Below, piece by piece: positions 52,895 through 64,000 of a DNA stretch of 64,000 nucleotides (positions are counted from its first letter, which is position 1; each line of letters opens with the position of its first letter). The DNA comes from Aporrectodea caliginosa (lineage: Eukaryota; Annelida; Clitellata; Crassiclitellata; Lumbricidae), in assembly GCA_020284085.1 (NCBI GenBank), contig JACEVL010005070.1, positions 70,001-134,000 on the forward strand, read 5' to 3'. A program made the translations under genes and the position numbers. The notes under the pieces are model-generated. The model saw only the letters and a list, made by a program, of their open reading frames with translations. It ran no database searches and was not told the origin of the DNA.

Positions 52895-55800
52895 AACCCA
52901 CAGAAACATAAATAACACACACAAATATAGATAACACACAGAAACAGACATAACACACAGAAACATACATAACACACAGAAACATACATAACACACAGAA
53001 ACATACATAACACACAGAAACATACATAACACACAGAAACATACATAACACACAGAAACATACATAACACACACAAATATAGATAACACATAGAAACATA
53101 CATAACACACAGAAACATACATACACACAGAAACATACATACAACACACAGAAACATACATAACACACAGAAACATACATAACACACAGAAACATACATA
53201 ACACACAGAAACATACATAACACACAGAAACATACATAACACACAGAAATATACATACACATAACACACAGAAACATACATAACACACAGAAACATACAT
53301 AACACACAGAAACATACATAACACACAGAAACATACATAACACACAGAAACATACATAACACACAGAAACATACATAACACACAGAAACATACATAACAC
53401 ACAGAAACATACATAACACACAGAAACATACATAACACACAGAAACATACATAACACACAGAAACATACATAACACACAGAAACATACATAACACACAGA
53501 AACATACATAACACACAGAAACATACATAACACACAGAAACATACATAACACACAGAAAAACATAACACACAGAAACACACATAAACACAGAAACATACA
53601 TAACACACAGAAACATACATAACACACAGAAACACACATAACACACAGAAACATACATAACACACAGAAACATACATAACACACAGAAACACACATAACA
53701 CACAGAAACATACATAACACACAGAAACATACATAACACACAGAAACATACATAACACACAGAAACATACATAACACACAGAAACATACATAACACACAG
53801 AAACATACATAACACACAGAAACATACATAACACACAGAAACATACATAACACACAGAAACATACATAACACACAGAAACATACATAACACACAGAAACA
53901 TACATAACACACAGAAACATACATAACACACAGAAACATACATAACACACACACAGAAACATACATAACACAGAAACATACATAACACACAGAAACACAC
54001 ATAACACACAGAAACATACATAACACACAGAAACATACATAACACACAGAAACATACATAACACACAGAAAAACACACACATAACACACAGAAACATACA
54101 TAGCACAGAAACATACAGAAACACACATAACACACAGAAACATACATAACACACAGAAACATACATAACACACAGAAACATACATAACACACAGAAACAT
54201 ACATAACACACAGAAACATACACATAACACACAGAAACATACATAACACACAGAAACATACATAACACACAGAAACATACATAACACACAGAAACATACA
54301 TATAACACACAGAAACATACATAACACACAGAAACATACATAACACACAGAAACATACATAACACACAGAAACATACATAACACACAGAAACATACATAA
54401 CACACAGAAACATACATAACACACAGAAACATACATAACACACAGAAACATACATAACACACAGAAACATACATAACACACAGAAACATACATAACACAC
54501 AGAAAAACACACATATAACACAGAAACATACATAACACACAGAAACATACATAACACACAGAAACATACATAACACACAGAAACACACATATAACACAGA
54601 AACATACATAACACACAGAAACATACATAACACACAGAAACATACATAACACACAGAAACATACATAACACACAGAAAAACATAACATAACACACACACA
54701 GAAACATACATAACACACAGAAACATACATAACACACAGAAACACACATAACACACAGAAACATACATAACACACAGAAACATACATAACACACAGAAAA
54801 ACATAACACACAGAAACACATAACACACAGAAACATACATAACAACAGAAACATACATAACACACAGAAACACAACACACACAGAAACATACATAACACA
54901 CAGAAACATACATAACACACAGAAACATACATAACACACAGAAACATACATAACACACAGAAACATACATAACACACAGAAACATACATAACACACAGAA
55001 ACATACATAACACACAGAAACATACATAACACACAGAAACATACATAACACACAGAAACATACATAACACACAGAAACATACATAACACACAGAAACATA
55101 CAGAAACAACACATAGAAACATACATAACACACAGAAACACACATAAACACAGAAACATACATAACACACAGAAACATACATAACACACAGAAACATACA
55201 TAACACACAGAAACATACATAAACACACAAACACACATATACACACAGAAACATACATAATAACACAGAAACATACATAACACACAGAAACACACATAAC
55301 ACACAGAAACATACATAACACACAGAAACATACATAACACACAGAAACATACATAACACACAGAAACATACATAACACACAGAAACATACATAACACACA
55401 GAAACATACATAACACACAGAAACATACATAACACACAGAAACATACATACACACACAGAAACACACAGAAACATATAACACACAGAAACATACATAACA
55501 CACAGAAACATACATAACACACAGAAACATACATAACACACAGAAACATACACAGAAAATACATAACACACAGAAACATACATAACACACAGAAACATAC
55601 ATAACACACAGAAACATACATAACACACAGAAACATACATAACACACAGAAAAACATACATAACACACAGAAACATACATAACACACAGAAACATACATA
55701 ACACACAGAAACATACATAACACACAGAAACATACATAACACACAGAAACATACATAAAACACAGAAACATACATAACACACAGAAACATACATAACACA

Positions 55801-56512
55801 CAGAAACATACATAACACACAGAAACATACATAACACACAGAAACATACATAACACACAGAAACATACACACAGAAACACAGAAACATACAGAAACATAC
55901 AACACACAGAAACATACATAACACACAGAAACATACATAACACACAGAAACATACATAACACACAGAAAAACATAACATAACACACAGAAACATACATAA
56001 CACACAGAAACACACATAATAACACACAGAAACATACATAACACACAGAAACACACACATACACACACATACATACATAACACACAGAAACATACATAAC
56101 ACACAGAAACATACATAACACACAGAAACATACATAACACACAGAAACATACATAACACACAGAAACATAACACACAGAAACATACATAACACACAGAAA
56201 CATACATAACACACAGAAAATAACACACAGAAACATACATACACACACAGAAACATACATAACACACAGAAACATACATAACACACAGAAACATACATAA
56301 CACACAGAAAACATACATAACACACAGAAATATACATAACACACAGAAACATACATAACACACAGAAACATACATAACACACAGAAACATACATAACACA
56401 CAGAAACATACATAACACACAGAAACATACATAACACACAGAAACATACATAACACACAGAAACAGACATAACACACAGAAACATACATAACACACAGAA
56501 ACAGACATAACA
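52895..56512. repeat. 3.6-kb minisatellite, 19-bp unit
   Basis: About 190 copies of acatacataacacacagaa with scattered variants (shortened units, acacacat, atatacat). The reverse strand of the unit has no stop in any frame and 19 is not a multiple of 3. All three minus frames therefore stay open for over 1200 codons, giving Cys/Val/Phe/Met repeats that are not genes. Confidence 0.98.
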
Positions 56513-56814
56513 CTCTAAAAGTCGGCACATTTATGGAAGTATAGGCCTACACAACCACAGACGTCATAAAATTGTATAACTAATTTTCAGCAGGCCCAGA
56601 TGTTGATAAGTAAGTATTTGTGCAAGGATTTATGTACGGTAACGGAGTGGACATTATATCCTGTGACAGCTGAAAATAATTCATTTAGCCATAATAAGTA
56701 CTGTTTGAACTTATTAAATGAAAGGAGTTTCAATGCTGTTTACGAATCATATTAATTACTAGTTACAATTACGTAATATGATTTTAATGTAAATTTTCGA
56801 AAATTTCTCAGCGC

Positions 56815-57275
56815 CCACAAAACCCTTAGTCTTTCTTAATACCCCATTGTTAAGTCTTCATTGCACACCCCAACTCCATGTGGATCAATGTCTGACCCCC
56901 AGTCTTTTTTCTACAATTCTCATAGGCCTATAAGTAACTGGAGAAGAATAAGGTACGGGAGAAGTGAGATCTGTTGGACTAAGGTCGGGAGGATAGGCTA
57001 GTTTGTTTAATTGCTCACGAAGTCCAATAGTGAGGAATTCTGTTTTTGAAGGGTTATGACATAGCAGGTTAGCGGTCATCCAGGCTGAAATCTGAGTGAT
57101 GATGTTGCGTAAGTGATTTAGTGCACCTGGAAGCAGAGTGAGAATTGCCGGGGGGTTGGGGTTCAACCCCTAGTCTTTCTTAGGATCCCATAGTAAAGTC
57201 TACATTTCACACGCAAACTGCACATAAATCAATGTCCAACCCCAACCACAACCCCCCAGTTATTTTTTTACAATT
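56815..57275. repeat. Direct repeat pair inside the LINE remnant
   Basis: About 110 bp beginning aacccttagtctttcttaa and ending near acaattctcata (56819-56925) recurs with changes at about 57165-57280. This suggests a local duplication or insertion splitting the reverse-transcriptase frame. Confidence 0.6.
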
Positions 57276-57540
57276 CCCATACTGCCTGGAAGGGTGTGAG
57301 GGGAGCAAGATATGAACAGTTGTGTGTCGTCGGCAGAGAGGTGATGATCGGCAGAGGATGAGGAAATGAGTTTTGCTGAGTGGGAGGTGTACAGATAAAA
57401 GAATTAACATCAGACCGAGGACCGAGAACATAACCTTGAGGAACACCGCAGGTGAGGGTGTACGGATTAGATGAGAAAACAGCGGCATTGACAGTGAAAG
57501 AACGAGAGGAAAGGTATGAGATATAAACCACTGGATGGTG
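56885..57540 (-). mobile_element. Decayed LINE reverse transcriptase
   Basis: The minus strand reads FISYLSSRSFTVNA, LTCGVPQGYVLGP, then in another frame SADDTQLF (catalytic box with Ser for Tyr/Phe), then ISAWMTANLLCHNPSKTEFL in a third. These are consecutive palm and thumb motifs of a Jockey/L2/Rex1-like element, broken by frameshifts and an inserted repeat. It lies inside the 52283-57700 element. Confidence 0.85.
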
Positions 57541-57708
57541 TTAGACTGTGAGCTTAGCTACTATTTAAACTAGTACCTAAGTTATTATAATTTTGCAACT
57601 TAATAATATTTCACTTTTTCATCTCATTTGCAATTTTAATTTCTTAGCCTTTCAGCGCAGTACGCACTTGCGTAAGTGCGTACGCCTAACGGCGCCCCTG
57701 AAGACTAT

Positions 57709-58590
57709 TGAGACTTTGAACAATAAAGTAAGTGAAGTTACTAATTAAAGATGAGTAACTGTAACATGTAACTGTTCTTGTTGTAATGCCTATTTTTGGC
57801 ACTGATTGTTTTTACAATTAATCCCGGATTTTGAAGAATTAAGAATGAAAAGAAATAAAAACATTTGATATTCATTGGCCAGTTTCAATATTCGTCAATA
57901 TTTGTCAATTTATACAAATCCTAAATCATAATATGTGCATACTTGTTCTATGGATTCAAGGTTCTGCTAAGATGGTAGTCATAGGCCTATATAGGCCACA
58001 AGCAAATTTTTTTAGTGCCAAAGTTCAAATTTGCTATACAAACGAATTAATGCCTATTATCAGTAAGTAAGAATTGCATATCCGCTTTGGTGTACATATT
58101 ATACATTTATATATTTATATATGCCTATGCTTGCTACACAAGAAGCCCTCTCAATTTACATAACTAATCAAAACAGGCCCCATACACACCACACTCCACT
58201 CAAAGCCAATATCATAGTTCAGTGGCCTACCAGAATCAAACCCACAGCTTACCCTACATATAGTTTGCTCACAGCCACTACACTTCCCAGTTGTTTATGC
58301 TCTGCTGATTTTCTGTTGAACTTCAAATCCAACTTTTCCAACTTCCTTTTCTGCTGTAAACCCAGCTTCTGGTCTCTCTAAAATCTCAGATTCTAGGCCT
58401 ATCTGTCCTAACCAACAGATTGCTAACACGGACAATGATTTCATTTCGACAAAATTACTTATCGCTTTCTTTGAGTGCTGCAAAAGTGGCAAAACAGAAC
58501 GCCTTCCAACAGGCAGCAAGATTTCTCCTCCACTCTGCCTGATTAAGCTCTGGAGAATCGGAATTCCCTGGCGACGGTCGTTAGCGTCCA
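57709..58590. other. Stretch with no recognised gene
   Basis: AT-rich sequence between the composite element and the CpG-rich segment that follows. No repeat boundary or splice-supported frame was seen. Confidence 0.5.
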
Positions 58591-59070
58591 CTGCAAATAT
58601 ACATATCGTCAGCGGGGACAGACGGACATGTAGACGAGTGGAGAACCCTTAGGAAAGCGGTCGACGAACGCGCTCCAAAATTTAATCAGCTTGTTATTCA
58701 TTTATAAGGATGATCGTGGCTGCTCTCCGCTCATCAATATGTATTGCCAAAATGCTGGATTCGGACGGAGCCAGCTGTCACTAAGTTCGTCATATCTCTT
58801 CCCTCGTCCATTGTCGCCGCCGCAGTGGCGGACTATTTGAACATGCCACGAAGGAAGAGAATTGATCGTGATTTCCCCGTCTTGGCGGACGGACGGCGTC
58901 CTGCCTCTGCCTCTGCGGCGTGTCAGTGAAGCCCTAAAGGCTTACAAAGACAGGCAATGGACGATCGTATATTCCAACGAAAGCAGCTGCGTATCGATTG
59001 GTCGCTGGTCCGTCCCTCCATCCGTCAGTCCGTCCGTCTCCAGACCCCCGTCCTATTCGTAGGCATCCGA
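58590..59070. promoter_or_regulatory. CpG-rich segment
   Basis: Raised CpG content (tcgccgccgcagtggcggac near 58815) with (CCGT)n near 59010. It could mark a promoter, but no adjoining exon is recognised. Confidence 0.25.
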
Positions 59071-59274
59071 GGGTCCGCGTTTTGCGTCTAGACTGCATTC
59101 CCTTTCATAGGCTGCAGTAGGACTCCGTGGAGCGAGACATACAGAGATGTGTGGCCATCCGACGAGTCAAGCAATCCCCATAAATCTCACTTCTGAAGAC
59201 TTCCCCAATGCCAAACGTTTCCTCTGTCCCCGCTGTCCATCGGAGTTTATGTCAGCTCCTCTTGCTCTATCTCA

Positions 59275-59405
59275 CAATCTATGTCTCTCTGTCTGTCTCT
59301 GTCTATCTGTCTCTGTCTGTCTGTACCTCTGTCTCTCTTTCTGTCTCTCACTGTCTTGTCTGTCTCTCTCTCTGTCTGTCTCTCTCTCTATCTCAGTTTC
59401 TCTTC
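59275..59405. repeat. (CTGTCT)n microsatellite
   Basis: Imperfect ctgtctctgtctatctgtct tract. Overlapping Leu/Ser/Cys frames are artefacts. Confidence 0.95.
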
Positions 59406-59808
59406 CCCAAAAGCAACTTTCTCTTCCCCAATATGTTTCTTCTTTCTACCACCCTCTGTTTGTCTTCCTGCCAGTCTCACTCTCTTATCATGTCCACCGC
59501 CTTTGTATCTGTCATTGTAACAGCCATGCTGCGCTGTCTGGCATCTCATTTGTCTCCTTTGTTTGATCCACCCTGAAAAAGGGCAGAGTTGCTGCTGCTG
59601 GCCTCCAACAGCCACCGACCGACGACCAAAGCAACAGATATTAGGCCCACATGCCAGAAATCCATACAGACAATCAACAAAATCAATTCCTCCGAAATAG
59701 CTTTCAGCCATAAACACTACTTAATCAGAACAGGTACTAAGTGTAACTAAGTTGATCCCACCAGGAAATTTGCTTGGATACAAAGTACACTGCATTATTA
59801 TTCATGAC

Positions 59809-60078
59809 TAGAAGTCTGCGGGTACAGCATTTTTGCTACCCGACCCGTAACACAGAACTGCTACCCGTACCCGTACCCGACCCGTACTCAAAATTGCTAC
59901 CTGACCCTACCCGTACCCGCGGGTATACCCGTACCCGTCATGTCATTAACACGCCTTCCCAAAGTCCCTATTCCTACCAGGCCAATAGGCTTACAACTAA
60001 GCATGCAGTGATAATAATAAATAGGCTGATGATGATGATGATAGTAGTAGTAGTAGTTGTTGTTGTAGTAGTAGTAGT

Positions 60079-60112
<34 letters not shown>

Positions 60113-60481
60113 AGAACAACAACAGCAGCAGTAGTAGTAGCAGCAGCAGCATTTGTAGTAGTAATGATAATAGGTAGTCAACTTATGGAACCTGTCACAT
60201 GTAACTGTTGTGCTGTCTCAGTTGCATTGTACATTTTATCTCCTTGGTATATATGCTGTAAGCTAGAACACTAAGTAACTGTTAATACTACGTTGTGCGC
60301 CGACATTCTCTATGATATGTAATGGTGACATTGTAACCCCAAAACTTCACGTCGGCACGGGTAAAACCGGGTATACCCGTACCCGTGATGACCCTACCCG
60401 CCCGACCCGTGAAATTCGTACCCGACCCGCGGGTACGGGTCAGGTAAACCCGTTCTGTACGGGTATACCCGCAGTCCTCTA
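59809..60481. mobile_element. hAT-type MITE, family 2, copy 3
   Basis: A 673-bp element with ends TAGAAGTCTGCGGGTA and TAGAGGACTGCGGGTA in inverted orientation. The flanking duplication ttcatgac/ttcatgat (59801-59808 and 60482-60489) matches 7/8. The interior carries (GTA)n/(GCA)n repeats at 60024-60160 where copy 2 has (TAA)n. Confidence 0.9.
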
Positions 60482-60489
60482 TTCATGAT

Positions 60490-63400
60490 ATCTACTAAAA
60501 AACATAAACTAAAAAAGAAATCTGATAAACAGATACACAGAAATTGTATAAACATGGATATTTTTGACTAATTAAATTACAGATATTCTCAGAGCGCTAG
60601 TCTAGAGTGGTCAGCTGTCTATGCAGAGCGGTACATACATCACCCCAGACCATAAACATCACCTTTAGCCCATCATGGTATCTCTTGTGTTGGGATCTTC
60701 CTTTTGAAACAGTTCTGCACAGGATATACCTACGGTTTTCATACAAAAATTTTTTTAAACCAATCTTTAAATGCTCCTATTCAAATCAGTTAGACAGATG
60801 TGTATAAAGCACTGTCTCATAAATGTATGCATACAAGTACTATTAGGTACCAAGTTCTCAAAATGCAAGCTGTTTATTAATACGCCATGGTCATCAGTAA
60901 ACAACCACTCATATAAACACGCCATCCTATAACCGCCGGAAATACACATAGTCCACAAAGCACTAACACACAAAGCAATCCAGCCAGCTTAAAGACATAT
61001 AATTCACTCTCCCTCGTTCTCTCGATCTCTCCTAATGCTCTTAATGCTCCATACAACCGTGAACACACCCACAATTGGGGGTTCGTGTCAGCATGCACTC
61101 TCTGGCTTAACATCCCCAGGTCTCCGCGTTGCCGATAAGCGCTCATTCAGTGCATGTCTGAACAATACAGTGGAGACCATCATCCGCGCATAAAAGCAGA
61201 CAAGTCGACTGATTGCTTTCAGCAGCAGGATTTCTCCAGTTTATGGGTGGCTACTTATGGGGAAAATTAAATCAGAACTCAAAACGGGCGTCTTTCTATT
61301 GGCGAGCACCGTCTCAAAGATTCTCCTGTTTCCATTGCACAGTCTGAAGAGTTTTGTCTGCCATATTCTCAAAAGCTGTATCTGCTAAATGCAGAGACTG
61401 GTGTTGTTAGAAAGGGATTGCAGACTATTGTCAAAGTATAATCATTTTCACGTGCCACAAGACTGTTTCCTTGCCCGTTCATATTTTTCTCTGGACTCAC
61501 TGTAGATCAGTGCATCCCCAAAGTGGTGGTCTGTAGACCGGAACCGGTCCTCGAGCCTTCAGTTGCCGGTCCTCAAAGTGAGTCAAGAGCTCATCAAGAA
61601 ATGGCTATTATATTTTTTAAAGTCATAACGAAAAACACCTATTAGGCTATCGTTTAAAAGACAATAGAGTCATAGAATTGGCTAAACATGCAAATAAATC
61701 AATTTTAATACATTTTGAGGAATCTAGGTGATCGAAAACAAAAAAAGAGAAATAATTACTCAATTTGGCACCGGTCCTGCCGCAGTGGGGAAATTCCTTT
61801 TTGCTTAGTAGCAATCACTAAGCCTTAATACAGTGGTGGCATAGAAGTTCTGAGATGAAATTTTGATTAGATACTGAGCTATATAGCAACATTTTGATGC
61901 ATACCAAATCCCTGCAAGGTGGCCATACACTACTGCAAATTTTAATAAAGAACTCAGCAAGTCAGACCAAATACTAGCATTGCAACCAAGATTATTCAAT
62001 AAAAAGGTATTCAAGAAAACGACACCCGACAATTTTGTCACCTCTGGCGATGACTTTTCCGGCAATTCCAGCTACCCAGTAATATTATACTTACCCAGCA
62101 CCCCTTTGAGAGAAAATTCTCACAGAGTTAACAACACAAAAACACCATCCATCAAAGAAGATGTCTTCAGCCATCTTGCTTGATGGTGTTTTTGCATGTC
62201 AACAGCTGATGAAACAGAGATAATGATAGGTCATTATGGTATATGCACCAGCGGTTTCCACCGTGGTGCATGAAGATCAACCTTAGGCAATCCAAAGCGC
62301 AAACACTGTGGATTACAGTCAGTTTATGCAGTCATTGCAGTACAAAAGTACCAGCCAGTGACTAGCTGTGGAGTACAATTTGCATGCCATGTTGTCCAGG
62401 AAACTGCTTGGCAACACACCAAACCGTGCATATATGCGCACTAGTTGCTTGTTTGCACAGACATGACTTTCTGAAGTGCAGATGAAAAATGAAGTGTGCC
62501 TTTGATAGAAGTGCTTTGATTTCCCAGTTTCTGTAGTGGGGCGGGTGCATGGGGGATATCGGCGTCCGTCCCTCTGGGGATATAGACGACCACTGCAATC
62601 AAATCGGGTCATACATTATAATATCTGGTAATGGATCTGACACTGGAGGCAGAAACAGTCTGTCACTGATATCGACATCGGACAGAAGGGATAGCAACAA
62701 ACGACCAGAAAGATCGACCAATAAGGAGAATGAGGTATTGATAAATCTATAAAAATAAACCCCGAAAACCCGGAATGGTCATAAACGAATGGACTGTGGA
62801 TCTAGACGATCAAACCGAGACAAATAGATAAAATACGGGTCTGACGGAAGCAGATAAAATGGCATCCACAGGAGAACTATAGTAGAAATAGTAACAGCAG
62901 AACCAGTATAGTCTGCTGCAAGACCTACTTCATCCTCTATAGTAAGACTATATCTGGGTATACCTAAAGCAGGTCATAGTTACTCTAACTGCTACTTAAA
63001 GCAGATCATTTTTCCCTGCATATGTATATATCAGTATGGCTACCTCAAACAAGTCAGTTATTCCCAAAAGGCCCAAACGACAAGGACTATCTAAAAGTAT
63101 GTCAGAGCTAGTCAGCTAGCAAAATCCGACCATTTAGCTGCCCAAAAAGGTTATAGTTACTTCTCACGGGTACCAAGAGCAAGTTGCAGTTACCCCATGG
63201 CTATGCAAAGCACCATTCAGGCTACCTAAAGCAGGTCCTTGGTAAACCTCACGGACAGTCACGGTCACCTAAAGCAGACAAGAACCCCAATAGCAATACT
63301 AGCATTAGAAGTCAGCTTCAAAGTCAACTTCTCATAGGTACAGAAACCACAAAAGTAGCCTCTGCACAAAAACTATTATGGTGGCCAAAAGATCGACTGC

Positions 63401-63580
63401 AAAATTTGCAGCTTAACTTTCCAAGTCCCATCGAAACGATGTACTTCTGTACATGACCAGGTTGCGACGCTAGACCAGATTTTGCATCTGTTTAAATACA
63501 CTAGCTCAATCCAGAGGTGGGATTCAAATGTTTCATCACATATCCAACTACATAAGGCTAACAATGAGCTGCATTAGTTG
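60490..63580. other. Stretch with no recognised gene
   Basis: AT-rich sequence with several open frames under 100 codons and no motif or splice support. It contains a 13-bp-arm hairpin at 62137-62194 (caaaaacaccatc / gatggtgtttttg). Confidence 0.5.
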
Positions 63581-63592
63581 CCTATGCTAAGT

Positions 63593-63665
63593 CATCAATC
63601 AATCAATCAATCAATCAAATCATCGATTACTCAATCAATCAATCAGTTTACTGAACACCAATAAT
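63593..63665 (-). mobile_element. LINE tail with (TTGA)n end
   Basis: The reverse complement reads ggtgttcagtaaactgattg followed by gattgattgattga, like L2-type 3' ends in animals. Only the terminus is visible. Confidence 0.4.
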
Positions 63666-64000
63666 AACAATCAATATAACAGCTCAAGAAAGTATTTTAG
63701 TCATTCACCTATAGAATTCATGACGAAATTTTCAACAGTGTTACAATTTGTCATGTTTTGTTAACGTTATACAAGCAGTGTTATTTTAAATATATTCCAT
63801 AACAAAGCACAATTAATACTTTGAATGTCACTTGTACATAGTAGAAATCATTTTATAAATGCAATAGAAAAGAAAAGAAAACGGAATGAAAAACATACAT
63901 ATACTGTCTTTAAGATCTTTATATCTTACCAACTGTTTCCTAACTCATGTTTTCCTCTATCTACTGGATTTTGATTTGACTTCATCAACAGATTACAACA

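Larger units (their letters stand above)
52283..57700. mobile_element. Large hAT-like composite element, family 6
   Basis: 5418 bp. Left end CAGCGGCGCCGCCAGG and right end (inverted) CAGGGGCGCCGTTAGG, flanked by an exact 8-bp duplication aagactat (52275-52282 and 57701-57708). The interior has a 0.6-kb left arm, the 3.6-kb 19-bp minisatellite, then 1.2 kb with LINE reverse-transcriptase debris. No hAT transposase is recognised, so it would be non-autonomous. Confidence 0.75.

Noticed and set aside
52825..56530. Three overlapping minus-strand frames of over 1200 codons rich in Cys, Val, Phe and Met
   Set aside because: They are the same 19-bp minisatellite read in three frames; no start context or domain is present and all frames are equally open.
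61512..61800. hAT-like start CAGTGCATCCCCAAAGTGG
   Set aside because: No matching inverted end or 8-bp duplication could be found downstream.
61805..62065. 86-codon minus-strand frame with protein-like composition
   Set aside because: No recognised motif and no clear splice sites at its borders.

Overview
This window is eukaryotic: genes are split by long introns, splice sites are GT-AG, and transposon debris and simple repeats are dense. Conserved protein blocks are animal-like. The mix of hAT-type MITEs, LINE 3' tails ending in 'ggcgctatataaat', tRNA-derived SINEs and a probable retained haplotype points to a highly heterozygous invertebrate, probably marine. The phylum cannot be fixed from sequence alone.

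The one gene identified with confidence is on the minus strand, 34090 down to 7817. It is a myotubularin-family PI3P/PI(3,5)P2 phosphatase of the MTMR6/7/8 subgroup. Thirteen exons join in perfect phase to 2187 nt (728 codons plus stop). They carry a PH-GRAM domain, a phosphatase domain with an intact CSDGWDR active site, a linker and a C-terminal FYVE-type zinc finger. The short first coding exon was not found and must lie upstream of 34090.

On the plus strand, 2600-4885 is a long open exon encoding an unrecognised Ser/Thr- and basic-rich, probably disordered protein with a KEN motif. A phase-compatible mini-exon at 71-82 may supply its start. This gene and the phosphatase gene converge around 6.3 kb. 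A clean but unrecognised 224-nt minus-strand exon lies at 50481-50704, next to a CpG-rich stretch.

The rest is repeats. At least nine insertions have hAT-style 8-bp target-site duplications and inverted ends. Two flank the 2.6-4.9 kb exon in opposite orientation, three belong to a family rich in ACCCGT motifs, and one is a 5.4-kb element (52283-57700) containing a 3.6-kb 19-bp minisatellite and reverse-transcriptase debris. About twenty decayed LINE fragments are scattered throughout. The block 42940-45493 holds two near-identical copies joined at a single N. One copy carries two hAT insertions that the other lacks, which looks like two haplotypes assembled side by side. From 57.7 kb to the end no gene is recognised.
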